Origin: Bactericera cockerelli
Lineage: Eukaryota > Arthropoda > Insecta > Hemiptera > Triozidae
Reading direction: 5' to 3'
Assembly: GCA_024516035.1 (NCBI GenBank)
Contig: CM044959.1
Span: 23,333,324 to 23,397,323 of the forward strand
Length of the DNA: 64,000 nt
Part shown: piece after piece, positions 12,312 through 23,951 of the stretch
Layout of the letters: each line of letters opens with the position of its first letter
How positions within the stretch are numbered: the first letter of the stretch is position 1
The notes under the pieces: model-generated
The model's input: only the letters and a program-made list of their open reading frames with translations
The model's database searches: none
Told to the model about the DNA's origin: nothing
Translations under genes and position numbers: made by a program

Positions 12312-12420
12312 CTTTATATATTTTGTTATTCATCTTTTTTTCTTGTATATACTGTTCATAATTTTTGTCATTAGTCATTACTTGTCTGTATATAAATGTC
12401 CTATATTAATAAAGTATATT
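12257..12420 (+). repeat. Retroelement 3' tail, hairpin type T1
   Basis: This is the terminal continuation of the tandem array. The hairpin ATTGCC-ACA-GGCAAT is followed by about 120 AT-rich bases ending with TATTAATAAAGTATATTG, which supplies a polyadenylation-like AATAAA. Confidence 0.7.
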
Positions 12421-12776
12421 GATTAATAAAAAATTTCAATTTTAATTTTATTTTATTATAGTGAATAAACAAAACAGTCAAAGCCGTTACAAGTATCTAC
12501 TTTAACCAATTACATTGGTACTCACTTAAAGCTAATTCAGAATTCAAGAAACGGAACTAATATTTAGCAATTAACATAAAAAATATGAGGAATAAATTTG
12601 GTGCAATGAACATCTACAATCTAGATACTATAACTTTTAGAAAAATTATACATGTCACCCATACAGAAAATAATAATAGCAGGGGAAAATGTGCGAATGA
12701 CAATTTCAAACAACAAAAAATTCTGTTCGGGTGGAAAGTTGTTTGTAAAAACTCTGTTGTTGAGAGATTATTATTA

Positions 12777-12897
12777 TACAAAGTTATCATATTTGTGTTG
12801 ATGTCATGTCACAATTACTCAAACTCGCTTTACTAAATATTTGCTGAACATGGAACTCGAACTAACGACCTCCGATTACAAGTCCGCCGCCCTCTAA
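12777..12897 (-). repeat. tRNA-derived SINE, family S4, 5'-truncated
   Basis: It contains the S4 body (reverse complement 'tactcaaactcgctttacta') and part of the tRNA-like head, but stops before the A box. It is older and more diverged than the copy at 17792. Confidence 0.65.
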
Positions 12898-12899
12898 AC

Positions 12900-13970
12900 G
12901 AAAATTTTCGTTATATACAATTAAAGGGTTGATTATATTATGTAGGTACAATTACATTGTACAATGAATGCTTAGGGTGCGTTTATCATGGTTAGATCTC
13001 TGACTAAGTGCTAATCAGCAGATTAGAGCTGTTAGTGTGTTTAGCGTATACCTTTAGGACCTCCGATTTCAACATCGGATTTCAATTGGTGTGAAATCGG
13101 AGGAATTAGTGTCTGCCCTGTTTAACAATGACATGATTAATGACAATAATGAACATTATTGGAAGTTCAGCATGCACTAAGGAAGGGTTGATTAAATAAT
13201 AATCAATCGATTAGTGTGACTATTCTTATTCCTTAGAGGTAGCCTCAAGTCTACGGAATTAAGGACCATGAGATTCTATTTTAGGACGCGTAAAAACAAC
13301 AATTCCTGATCCCTATCTATAATTATAATAATTATGTACGATAGATATATAACAAAAAAAACTACAGGACAGAATAGAATACAATAAGAACAACACTAAA
13401 TGTGATAAAAGTAAGCATAAATACGACCTGTTCATACTGCTAAATTTCAAATATTACTCATGATTACTCCAGTTCTTTTGGATACCATTATTATGAGGCA
13501 ATTATCCCAAATTCGAGCGGATCAAATTCCTTAGCTTGATTCCACTAAAATCTCCTCAAGATTATCAAGTGAAGAAACAACACTACCCAAACGTGAGAGA
13601 TACCGATCTGATTTCAAAATCAGTCAGTCCAGTGCAACAAACAACTTAATAGCATTAGTACTTCAACAGGACACGCCCTTGTAAATTGTACCAATATCAG
13701 CTGAACCACACAAGAATGGTACAAAAAAGCCATGAGAAAGCTACGCCTGAAAACTAATGTTATATCGAGACTATGCAATGTGCGACAAAAAAAGTAAAAC
13801 TCAAACAGCATCAAACACTTCGGTCGAGGAAAGAACTGTGTGAATAGCGCCCTGTACAATAATCTTTTACTGCTACCTACAGATCCTAACATCAACAGGT
13901 AAGCCATGAGCGCATTGTACTCAGGACCAATAGTACAATTTATCATTGATATATTTTATCAATGAGAAAA
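12900..13970. other. No gene recognised
   Basis: Minus-strand open frames near 13620-13946 lack splice or homology support. A small inverted repeat around 13060-13105 ('cctccgatttca' and 'tgaaatcggagg') suggests a MITE remnant, but I could not set its ends. Confidence 0.3.
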
Positions 13971-13972
13971 TA

Positions 13973-14659
13973 CAGGGTGGCGCAGTGCGCATGACCACAT
14001 TTGAAATTGTTGCCATGCGTTTAATATTTGAGTTAAGATATTTAAATAAAAAGTATTTTGTAGAAAAAATGTGGAAGTTTATTTTACATGAGTCAATTCT
14101 TGACGTATGAGAGATGATATCCGACAAATGACGTATTTGTCGACTTACACATTCTTCGAGACGCTCCCTGAAGTTGTGCATCACGTTCACCAACTTTTCG
14201 TCAGCAATTCGAGCGATTTCACGGCGGATAGAGTCCTTCAGGTCAGCAAGGGTACGAGGTTTGTCGACAAAATCTTTGGCCTTTAGATATCCCCATACAA
14301 AAAAATCACACGGAGTGAGGTTGGGTGAGCGTGGCAGCTACGGTGCGTCACCATTCCGGGGAATCACTCGACCGGGAAAAATTTGACGCACACGATCCAT
14401 GGACACTCTTGTCCATGGATCGTGGATTCCTGAGGAGATGTTTTTGAACGTGATGCACAACTTTAGCGAGTGTCTCGAAGAATGTAAGTCGACAAGTACG
14501 TCATTTGTCGGACATCATCTTTCATACGTCAAGAATTGACTCATGTAAAATAAACTTCCACATTTTTTCTATAAAATACTTTTTATTTCAATATCTTATC
14601 TCAAATATTAAAAGCATGGTAACAATTTCAAATGTGGTCATGCGCACTGCGCCACCCTG
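13973..14659. mobile_element. Non-autonomous Tc1/mariner-type foldback element
   Basis: It is flanked by TA on both sides. The terminal inverted repeats start CAGGGTGGCGCAGTGCGCAT and are about 200 bp long, pairing 13973-14180 with 14452-14659. The core holds the end of a transposase gene on the minus strand. Parts of that gene are duplicated in inverted orientation in the right arm, which explains the very long arms. Confidence 0.85.
14095..14400 (-). pseudogene. C-terminal remnant of a mariner-like (DDE) transposase
   Basis: The minus frame reads PRSPNLTPCDFFVWGYLKAK, the hallmark of the third catalytic block of mariner/IS630-type transposases. It is followed by DKPRTLADLK and VMHNFRERLEECV, the usual C-terminal region. 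A TAG stop interrupts the frame just before PRSPNL, and the N-terminal DNA-binding and first catalytic parts are missing. The enzyme would cut and join element ends; this copy cannot make it. Confidence 0.85.
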
Positions 14660-14664
14660 TATAT

Positions 14665-15225
14665 ATTTTCTAGCGCCGCGCCGACCAGTCTGACCACAAT
14701 GTCCTACTGGCATCTCCTAAGGAAACTTGGGAATTTTTTCAAGAATAAGAGGATTTTATTAAGAAGAAGACAAAAAAAAAATACTTTTTTCAATGACACT
14801 ACTTCAGAAAGTCATTTAAAGTTCAAAAAGTCACGCTGCATTTACTATTTCTAGTCATTCCTATGTTGAAGGTGAGACAGAAGAGAGGAACGGCCAAATT
14901 TCGAAACAAAGACTGTCCCTCAACTCGGACTATACGCTATACTGCGCTATGATTGGATGAAACGACTTGAGAGCGGGTCTGCTTATCTTCACTTTGATCC
15001 TGTTCCATAATTTGGCCCGAAGTATCTGGCCGAAGAATGAAAGTAAACAATAGTAACATTGAAAGTAAGAGTGATATCCCAGTGACAGAGACACGATGCG
15101 AAATCTAAAGCACATACCTGAGGCGAAGTACAAGTAAGTACATGGTACCAGAAACCAAATAAACCACTTGTGAAAATGAAAAAAGTCTCAATAAAAAGAA
15201 GTGATGAATACGAAGAGTTGAGAGC
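14665..15225. other. Nothing recognised
   Basis: No supported gene. The stretch 14935-14965 ('gcgctatgattgg') resembles a phrase in the element at 44131-44261, hinting at an old MITE fragment. Confidence 0.3.
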
Positions 15226-15229
15226 TATG

Positions 15230-15400
15230 AGGGACCTTCAAATTCACACGATGCTATTCTTGGCCACACACTGGCTAAGATGTTTATTTGAATAGCTGAT
15301 TTGTAAGTTTCCAGCGAAGAGGGTAAAACTCCCGTCGTGATTTGACCATGAAGTTTAAAGGTTGAAAGCGACGCTGACGTTAAACCCAAGTAAAACAAAC
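15230..15400 (+). repeat. 5S-derived SINE body, diverged
   Basis: Contains 'gcgatgctatt'-like, 'aagtttccagcgaagaggg', 'ctcccgtcgtgatttgacca' and 'gttgaaagcgac', the order of the 5S SINE body. The 5S-like head is not recognisable. Confidence 0.6.
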
Positions 15401-15415
15401 TAATGCGATTAGTTT

Positions 15416-17260
15416 GCGCGATTAGCTCAGTGGTTAAGCACTCGCTTGCCATGCGGAAGGTCCCGGGTTCGATCCACCGTGCCGACAAAAATTTGTATTC
15501 TTAATTTGGTTACAGTTGTTTGTAAGAGCCCGTTCACACCAAAACAGTTTTTACTGGAACAGTTTTTTTACTGTGTCCAGTAAAAAAACTGTTTCTCAGA
15601 GTGCGTTCACACAGGCTACAAACAGTATTTTTACTGAAAAATGGACCGAAACCAATACCTTCTATACCTATATAGGTAATAGAAGGTAAAAATACGATAA
15701 TAAATAAATAATTGTTCTCAATACTTTTGAAAAAAACACAAAAATCTGTATTTATTTTAATTACAAATAAATAGACACGAATTAATTTTCATTCGAAAAA
15801 TACGATATTATAATTAGGTAGTTATGTAGACGAAGGTTTCAGAAACAATAAAAACTGTGCCGACTGCAGTGTGCAGTGTGAACATCTCCATTTGATTGTA
15901 CAAGCGACTGGATGTAGAAACAGTTTTTTTACTGGGCCAGTTTTTCTACTGTTTCCGTTTCTAGTGGCAAAATCTGAGAGCCCGTTCACACCGACTAAAA
16001 ACAGTTTTTTTACTGGGACAGTAATTTTACTGTCCAGTATTTTTACTGAGTGGCGCATACATTTAAATGAGAGCGTTCACATCGGCAACGTTTTACTGTT
16101 AACAGTAAAAAAACTGGATCGACAGATTTTTAACATCAGATTTTGCCACTGAAACGGAAACAGTAGAAAAACTGGGCCCAGTAAAAAAACTGTTTCTACA
16201 TCCAGTCGCTTGTACAATCAAATGGAATGTTCACACTGCAGTCGGCACAGTTTTTATTGTTTCTGAAACCTTCGTCTACATAACTACCTAATTATAATAT
16301 CGTATTTTCGAATGAAAATTAATCCGTGTCTATTTATTTGTAATTAAAATAAATACAGATTTTTTGTGTTTTTTTCAAAAGTGTTGAGAACAATTATTTA
16401 TTTATTATCGATATTTTTACCTTCTATTACCTATATAGGTTTAGAAGGTATTGGTTTTGGTCCATTTTTCGAAAATTGAGCTGATAACATTTCTGGACGA
16501 ATTAGAAGCTCAGGATTCCAAAAAAAGTACTTTTATCAAAAAGTCTGTTCGTATGTATGTATGTGTGTGTGGTGTGTGTATGTATGTATACAAAATATCT
16601 CGAGAACGGTAAGAGCTAGAGCGATGAAATTTGGCACGTATATGCAACTCGCCCTAGTACGCACCGGAACAAAATCGTAAAAATCGGCCAATTTTTCCGG
16701 GTACCAGTACAAAAAGCATTATGTATTCACATCCATCACGTTCAAAGGCTTTATCACGAATGAACATAAAGAAAAACATGGAAAAGTAGGACCAGTAAAA
16801 ATACTGTTTGTAGCCTGTTGTAACGCACTCTGAGAAACAGTTTTTTTAACTGCACACAGTAAAAAAACTGTTCCAGTAAAAACTGTTTTGGTGTGAACGG
16901 CTCTGATGTAAAAATCTGTCGATCCAGTTTTTTTACTGTTAACAGTAAAACGTTGTCGATGTGAACGCTCTCATTTAAATGTATGCGCCACTCAGTAAAA
17001 ATACTGGACCAGTAAAATTACTGTCCCCGTAAAAAAAAACTGTTTTTAAGTCGGTTGTGAACGGGCTCTAAGGGATACCTTCCGGTGCGCTTGTGTTGAC
17101 CCAGCACCTAATTGGGAAGTATTGTGTCACTTCTCGCCCATCAGAGGGGAGGCATACTACGGGATGGGCAGGCTACAAGACAGACCACAAGCGTCTACAG
17201 TAGCTCCTGTTTCATGGTTACGAAAAGAAAAAGGCTGTGAAACACTTCAAAAAAAAAATG
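15416..17260 (+). repeat. tRNA-derived SINE, family S1, split by a MITE
   Basis: Positions 15416-15525 match the first half of the intact S1 copy at 3349, and 17072-17260 match the second half. The two join exactly at GTTTG-TAA-GGGATACC once the insert and one TAA are removed. The insert is therefore younger than this SINE. Confidence 0.9.
15526..17068. mobile_element. Composite Harbinger-like MITE with TAA duplication
   Basis: Outer ends GAGCCCGTTCACACC and GTTGTGAACGGGCTC are flanked by TAA at 15523-15525 and 17069-17071. A 3-bp TWA target and such ends are typical of PIF/Harbinger MITEs. Block order: A 15526-15650, C 15650-15975, B 15976-16135, inverted C 16136-16460, an unrelated repeat 16465-16795, inverted A 16795-16907, inverted B 16907-17068. 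Many copies of the TTTTTACTG motif crowd the sub-ends. No transposase is encoded. Confidence 0.85.
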
Positions 17261-17392
17261 CTAAGGGTGGCCAATCAGTTCAATACATAAATGTTGACGG
17301 TTGACACCCTACGGCTACGCTCTCATGGTAGTCATTTCCCTCTCATGTGACAAATTGGTTATCGCGGTCCAAGGAGGATTCCCCTGGAATTT

Positions 17393-17580
17393 TTTTATTT
17401 ATTTATTTACACTTTATTGATAGGACATATTATATACAATACAAATAATTACAAATTAAAATACAATATAATAGAAGAGAAAAAAAATAAAGAAGAAAAA
17501 AAAAAAATTATATACATAATATATGTCCTATCTAAAGGGCGGGGTTATTGCCTTAGGCAATCTCTTCCACCCAACCCTTG
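17393..17580 (-). repeat. Retroelement 3' tail, hairpin type T1
   Basis: On the minus strand: CAAGGGTTGGGTGGAAGAGA, then ATTGCC-TAA-GGCAAT, AACCCCGCCCTTTAGATAGG and an AT-rich terminus. The hairpin stem is intact. Confidence 0.7.
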
Positions 17581-17584
17581 AGCC

Positions 17585-17790
17585 AGACAGTCAAGCGCGT
17601 GTAGCCTGCTGAGTGAGCCAGGGAACACACTCGGAATACATTTGAGAGTAGACGGAGGAGAGATGTGAGTAGCTATGACTGTTTCCACAGAGAGGCCCAA
17701 GTAGGGGGAGCCCCATCAGCTGCGGCCCCGCGGTGCAGTGATGCAGACAGGCGAAGATAATCCTCGACGTGTTCGATATATACAGGGTGT
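17585..17790. other. Nothing recognised
   Basis: No open frame, RNA gene or classified repeat is supported. Confidence 0.35.
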
Positions 17791-17791
17791 A

Positions 17792-17947
17792 ACCGACCTC
17801 AGTAGCTTGATCGATAAGGCAGTGGACTAGTAACCTGGAGGTCGGTGGTTCAAGTACTGGTTACAGCGTATTTTTAGTAAAGCGAGTTTGAGTAGTTGTG
17901 ATATCACAAAAGTGATGAACACAAATATGAGAACTTTTTTTATATAC
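17792..17947 (+). repeat. tRNA-derived SINE, family S4
   Basis: Head ACCGACCTCAGTAGCTTGAT with a complete A-box region, B-box-like GGTGGTTCAAGTACTGG, body 'tagtaaagcgagtttgagta' and 'gatatcacaaaagtg'. It is the least damaged S4 copy in the window. Confidence 0.8.
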
Positions 17948-17995
17948 AGAGCGTTCCTCTACAACTCAGGCGAGCAATATTACTATCTTTTTTTT

Positions 17996-18140
17996 TGTAT
18001 CCGGGGTTAAGTGGCAGAGAATGCATGCCAAAGGCATTAACTTCGCCCCGGATTACAAGACAATAATTGTACAATTAAATTTTCTATATTTTATTTTGTA
18101 AGTATTGTTCTGTTGATTGTTTTGAATAAAAGATAAAGTG
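17996..18140 (+). repeat. Retroelement 3' tail, hairpin type T2
   Basis: CCGGGGTTAAGTGGCAGAGA, then a small hairpin ending GGCATT, CGCCCCGGATTACAAGACAA, an AT-rich run and 'aataaaagataaagtgtaaa'. The minus-strand copy is at 51425-51625. T1 and T2 share layout but little primary sequence. Confidence 0.65.
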
Positions 18141-18249
18141 TAAAAAAAACTATCACTTCATGAATATTGACGAGGGTATCAAACATTAATCGTCGAGTAT
18201 TCTTCATCGAGCGCGGTGGTTTGTGAGTTTGAATAACATTACTGTACAA

Positions 18250-18372
18250 AGTCGATCAAGATTTATTTACATTAATTTTATATACATACAAAGAATATTT
18301 ACAATTATAGAAACAAAACTTGATCAAGGGTAGTGCTAATGCCATTTTCTTCCAATGGTACTAACAATAACT
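18250..18372 (-). repeat. Retroelement 3' tail, T2-like
   Basis: The minus strand carries a small inverted repeat near 'ggcatta' and the AT-rich end seen in other tails; the phrase AAAACTTGATCAAGGG is shared with 61495-61560. Confidence 0.5.
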
Positions 18373-18417
18373 TCTGGAGTCAAGGGACATAAAAGTCTTG
18401 GTTGAACACATAACTAA

Positions 18418-18553
18418 TAAAACTTTTCATTTTTGTGATGTTACAGCTCCTCAAACTCGCTTTACTAAATATTTGGTTAACCTTGGGACTTGAACCACCG
18501 ACCTCCGATCGATAAGGCGGCGGACTTATCGATCAAGCTACTGAGGCCGGTAC
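18418..18553 (-). repeat. tRNA-derived SINE, family S4
   Basis: Minus-strand head CCGGCCTCAGTAGCTTGATC, then the B-box region and the body around 'tagtaaagcgagtttgagga'. Confidence 0.75.
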
Positions 18554-18559
18554 ATATAA

Positions 18560-19450
18560 CTACGAGTATTAACAATAAAATAAATGTATTATTAGTTTCC
18601 ATGAACACCTTAAAGTGTCCAGGATACTACAAGGCTACATGCCCTATGATCTTTGTAAACTTTTTTGTGCTTTCGAAAGATGGAGGGTAATGATCTGGGA
18701 AAACGTAAATTTCCTGGAAGTCCACAGAGGGAAGAACAAGGGATTTTATATTTCCCCTTTGTGACCTCGCAGGCAGCAGGGGTGATTTCCACAGAAATTT
18801 TGAATCCAGAGTGAATATTATCCATTCAATTTTGTTTTGAACAAAACCAAAAATCACGCTTAAAATTGGCAATAGGAAGAAGTTATGTCAATTGTGGTCC
18901 ATTAGGAAATACATGGAGCTATATGGGAAAAAGGCAAAAGGTTAGATTTTTTGTAGTTTGGTGTAGTGTTAGCAATTTTTAAAAGTCACATGAAACATAA
19001 CACACTGAAACAATTATTTAATTCTATTTGAATTATAATTTAACCATTATTGAAACAGCTTAGGCCGCTAAAACAAAAGCAATTCCGTCATTTGGTTGAA
19101 GCACCTTGGTGTTACACCCTGTACAATTACATAAGTAAATATAAATATAGAATCATGTGTCTACGTCAAAAAACTGCACGCAGACAACATATCTACATAT
19201 GTCCACAATACAGGTACTTAACAGCATGCATAATATTGGTTATCTTGTAAACATGTGTTGGGGTTTAGCATGGTATTTCCACGGCTCATCTCAGAGTGAT
19301 TGGCGGAACCGAGAGACTGAATAAGATCTTTAGAGAAGTATTGAAAGAGAAAACGAGAAATTCGTACATATTACCACAAGGATTTGTTTACGACTCATAT
19401 TTCATTGAGCATTATTACATCACTCTGAATCCCTCGCATCTGTAAAAGGG
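18560..19450. other. Nothing recognised
   Basis: Overlapping minus-strand frames at 18610-18872 have no supported splice sites or family match. Confidence 0.35.
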
Positions 19451-19454
19451 ATAC

Positions 19455-19665
19455 TTTAATTTGGGGGGTTTAACGTCGCTTTCAACTGTATGGTCAAATC
19501 ACGACGGCGGTGTTACCCTCCATTCGCAGGAAGCTCACAAACCTGCTACCCACATTAACCTCACTCAGCCTGCGTTCGACCGGAATGCCAGCATCACGAA
19601 GTCTTCACCTCGCTGGATGTTGCTTAACTTCGGTGATCCTACGAGAACCGGTGTATTCAACGCGC
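19455..19665 (-). repeat. 5S rRNA-derived SINE
   Basis: The minus strand reads ACCGGTTCTCGTAGGATCAC then CGAAGTTAAGCAACATCCAG, closely following the 5S rRNA internal promoter. The standard body then runs to 'gttgaaagcgacgttaaac' with the tail at the low-coordinate end. It is one of the clearest copies. Confidence 0.8.
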
Positions 19666-19674
19666 CATCGACGT

Positions 19675-20040
19675 TCCTCCACTGTCTGGCTACCATCGTC
19701 CACGATGACGCCACCCTATGATGACGATGATCTCTTATTCTTTAGCCAAACCGCCAAACGGCAGTCAAAAGGCCGCCACTGGCGGCACCTATTTTTTAAG
19801 TTTATATTTATGACCGCTGTACCAAATTTCAAGTCTCTAGCTTATGCCGTTCTTGAGATATTTTGTTAACAGACCGACTGACACACGGACCAATGGCTGA
19901 AACTTTGGATTTAAGCTCTGGGGACCCTAACACGTTTTTGGCTCTGAAAACTGACTATCGAAAATTTTGGGTGATTCCATTACTTTCCTTTCTATACGAT
20001 AAGGAAAGTAAAAAGAGATAACAGCAATAAATTTAATCTC
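19675..20040. repeat. Unclassified dispersed-repeat remnants
   Basis: 19676-19725 ('ccactgtctggctaccatcg') recurs at 29241-29281. 19800-20010 ('gccgttcttgagatattttg', then 'acagaccgactgacacacgg') resembles in layout the unrelated insert at 16590-16700. Class not determined. Confidence 0.4.
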
Positions 20041-20049
20041 CCGGCGCGA

Positions 20050-21595
20050 GGCGGTTCTTTATTTTTTTTGGTGATTCTTCTTTTGTATAAAGCCCTAAAA
20101 GCCCATTTTTTGTAAATCTTGTAGAATTAATTTTCCTCAAATCGTAGATACCAGTTCAGATCAATCATGCAAAACCTTTTTTCTATCCCCAATTATTCTA
20201 GGTAGGTAATTCACTAATTAACATACTGTAATCATAGCTTTATTTTGGCACCTTTACCTACATCCGCGCCTGCCGGATAACACATGGGTTTAGATTCAGC
20301 CAGCCCTGGTGGCGTACGCATGTATTTCCAGTTCTTCTGAATAGGTTTGGAACTATCATTACACGACTCGGAGTAATGGTTCTGGCTAAAATTTATGTAA
20401 TTATATTACTCGTAAAATAAACGTGTACTCAGAGTGAGACCTTGGAACAAGTAACAAGTGTGTGTGTATCATTTGTTTAGGTTCTACTTGACTTACTTCT
20501 CTCAGTTTGGTAAGTTTAACATGCCTGACATTTCACAGTAGATACTTCCAAGTAATTTTCAAGTTTCAGAATGAAAGTCTTGGAAAAACTTGGTAATACT
20601 AAGGGGATGGTCACAAATCTTCGTATTCAACACCATTTAAAAATCTGTGATAGACTATGATCGCAAAATGATGAACATTTGGTTGCTTACTTATGCAAAT
20701 CATGAGAGTGATGTAGCAAATATTCAAATCGGCCTTACCAACAACGTTTGTCGTGGTTGCACGGGTCCGCTACCATGACAATCAAGCTACTGAGGTCGGA
20801 AACGATAAAGATCATCTAGATAAGCTGGTATTTACACTCACAAATTACCGTTTGCCAGTCAGACCATCTTTATCCTAACACTACACCAAGAAATCAATAT
20901 GAAGGCAGGAGCTACTGAAGCCGAGCAGTCCACTGTCCCGGCCTTCACTGTGGTCCCACAGGCATAAAACAGGACTGGGGTTCATTACAAACTTTTCCAT
21001 TTGGAGCAGGGAGAAGAAGAGAGCGAAAAAGAGGAATTATAAAATTACAATCACGACCATTGTGACAGCATTTTCAGTACTCTCCATTAGCTTACGGGTC
21101 AGACGGAGGAGAGAGCTTATGGAGGGGAGGAGGAAAGAGGAGGCAGTGGAAGAGCAGGGAGGTGGCGAGAAAAAAGGGAGGGGGAGGTGGTGGTAAGGGA
21201 AATAATGGCAGAGTTTCCCAAGCACGCGCTCTTCCACCCAGCCGAGGTGGAGCAGGCTCAACATAGATGACCCTGACACCATTTCTCAGACACCCCCTGG
21301 GTTTTCACCCCTACCACCCGATCTCAGGCAGCAAAAGCTAGCTCCCTCTCCCATTAACAACTCCCCTCCATGTGACCTCCCATTTACAACCTCCTTTGCT
21401 TCCCACCCACTCCCTGGTATTTTCAACCTCGCAAATAAGCCATTATAAACCTACATAAACAGAGTAATTGGATACGTATATCAACTTTGAATGGACTGGA
21501 TAAAATATTTCCAGGGCCGCTTGACACGATAAAGCGATACTTGCTAATTTTTGGATACATACTTCTATGACTTAGAATACGAGTATAATAACATT
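20050..21595. other. No gene recognised; purine-rich block
   Basis: 21004-21200 is strongly G/A-rich on the plus strand. No exon is supported. A fragment 'caagctactgaggtcgg' at 20784-20800 is the start of an S4 SINE head on the minus strand. Confidence 0.4.
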
Positions 21596-21875
21596 CCACT
21601 GACAAAATATGATATTTTTCCACTAAAATAAGATAATATTAATCAGGTGTACTGTGTTGAGGTTGTAAAAAATGTGTATGAATCAGTAAAAATGTACTAT
21701 TCATAAAATCACATCAAACATATTATAGAGACCACCCACTGACAAAATATGATATTTTTCCACTAAAATAAGATAATATTAATCAGGTGTACTGTGTTGA
21801 GGTTGTAAAAAATGTGTATGAATCAGTAAAAATGTACTATTCATAAAATCACATCAAACATATTATAGAGACCAC
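21596..21875. repeat. Perfect 140-bp tandem duplication
   Basis: 21596-21735 and 21736-21875 appear identical base for base, both starting CCACTGACAAAATATGATAT and ending TTATAGAGACCA. No ORF is involved. Confidence 0.9.
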
Positions 21876-21879
21876 TAAA

Positions 21880-23350
21880 ATTAATCGTTTAATTGCCGAC
21901 ATCCTTCCATTCTCAAGTGAATTTGTTCAGTTTTCATGATTAAATTTTCAATCTGATCTATTCTAATTCACGTTTAAAAAATTGAAATGTTAAACTAAAG
22001 AAAACTCACCGTTTTTAATTCTCAACAAATTCTGTGAGAATCCTCGGAGTAAATAAGATCACGTTGTATGTATTTCCATTTGAAAATCATGAAAACTGAG
22101 CCAAGATGATGGCATTTGACTGATTTGACAGCTAAAATGAGTTGAGGAAAAAGGCAGTATGAGGCATCGCACTGTACTTGCTCTTGAAAGTTCATTACAT
22201 GACAAATGATATTTGGTATGTGTGTTTCGAAGCAATTAAATATTTCTAGAAATGATCATTCGTTTTTACTTTCAAAAATTACGATTTTTCGAGAGAAAAA
22301 TAAAATAAAGAACAATACCCTTCATAGCTAGATGTGCAATTTTTTTCAGGTTTGAAGATACTTGGAACAGAGAAGAAAGGCTAAAGTGAGAGACAGATAG
22401 AGACGCAGTGTTCTCTTTTGAGCTGTAGCCAGCACAGGCAGGAGGAAACACCATTACAATGATGAGCCAAGGCATTGCTCTGGTTTCTAGAATCTTCGGA
22501 TACACAGTTCACAAAGAGCATTTATTGCACATTGGACCTTGATCCATCAGATCTGCAGCCCGGTGACCCAGGTTCAGGATTCAGATCAGGACACGACGGA
22601 CATTTACATAGGGAATCCTGTCCGTGTCCGCTCGATTGGCAATTGGCATGATCTATGGAGTCGGCGATCTCTTCTAGCATGAACTATGGAGTGATTCGCA
22701 GTGAAGAAATATTGGCGTATTTATTCAAAGGTGATTCATGAGTTAAGAAGTGAATCGTGAAGGCGCAGGTATTCTTGGTGCAAGGTTCTAACCACCTGCA
22801 ACTGGTGCTGTGTTGTTGTTGCCATAGCCAAAGCAAGAGGAGTGACTGTTTTTATTGTGAATGTCAGGGTAGTGTAGCTAGGAAATAGTGAGAGTACAGA
22901 GACCCTCGATTGTGACCAACTTCCAAAAAAATATTTAATTTATTTAGCTGTGAGACATTAAATTCTATACACTGTCAGCATTAGAGTGCAAAAGGTATGA
23001 AAGAATAGGTAAATAATAAAGCGAAAGGTTGGGAAAAAGTATGAAAAATTCAAAGGCTGACGTTTCATCTGTTGATATTTTTCTCCTGTCTCATGATTAT
23101 TTCACTTTCTTTTTTGCCTCGCACATATCGAAATCCAAGAGGAGAAGGAGGGAAAAAGGGGGATAGAGGGAGGAGGTAGAGGGAGAGGGGGAGAGAGAGA
23201 GATAAAGAAAGAATGGTTTGTAAAGGAATGACCAGTGAAGCAAAGGGGTAGACAAAAGAGGAAGGGGGGGGATGGACACTATGGACAGTAAGTGATCAGT
23301 GAACGTGACATACAGATTACAGGTATTCAGTACTCTCAGCAGTAAAAAGG
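21880..23350. other. Nothing recognised
   Basis: No supported exon. 23100-23270 is G/A-rich on the plus strand and yields low-complexity minus frames only. Confidence 0.4.
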
Positions 23351-23357
23351 TTAACAA

Positions 23358-23553
23358 ATAATAATAATATCGCCTTATTTATACTGCCCGATTAAGACTT
23401 TTAAGTCCCATTATTCCAGCAGTGACCCCAAGACGTATTTTTATGTGATAAAAATCCCAAAAGGGAGGATAACGTGTCATGTCCCGGCTGGGTTTCGAAC
23501 CCGCAACCTCTGGATTACCAGACCGCTTCCTTTACCACTGAGCTACCGGGACA
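23358..23553 (-). repeat. tRNA-derived SINE, family S2
   Basis: The shortest, cleanest S2 head: GTCCCGGTAGCTCAGTGGTA, GGGTTCGAAACCCAGCCGGGAC-type end and a 7-bp acceptor-like stem. The body continues to ATAATAATAAT at 23358. Confidence 0.8.
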
Positions 23554-23951
23554 GACTGTAGAATTAATATTTCAAGTAGGTAAAACACGATTCAGAAGAA
23601 GAAACATTTACAAAAAGTTTGATAAAATCAGGTTTTCCAAGATATTTATACATGTATGTATTATGTACATCATTTTCATAATTACAAATTAATATGTGTT
23701 AGAAATGGAAATGGGCGGGGTACATTGGAACCAGGATGCATGAATTAAGAAAATGAATTTAGACCATTTTTGATAGTAGTTTACATAAACAAATAAAATT
23801 TAGGAATTATAAACCCTATTTTCATTCTTTTCAGCAATATTCCTGCCGAATTTCCCATGTGTACAATCCAACTGTTAAATTATTCCAACACTTTACAATA
23901 CACTTTCAAACAGTGTTCATCCCAGTTTGCCACAGTTTATTCCCGGACATT

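Noticed and set aside
19510..19869. 119-residue plus-strand frame
   Set aside because: It runs across the antisense of a 5S SINE and an adjoining repeat.
23484..23553. Possible tRNA gene with a 7-bp acceptor stem
   Set aside because: The anticodon arm is not normal and the unit belongs to the S2 SINE with copies at 2545 and 8386.
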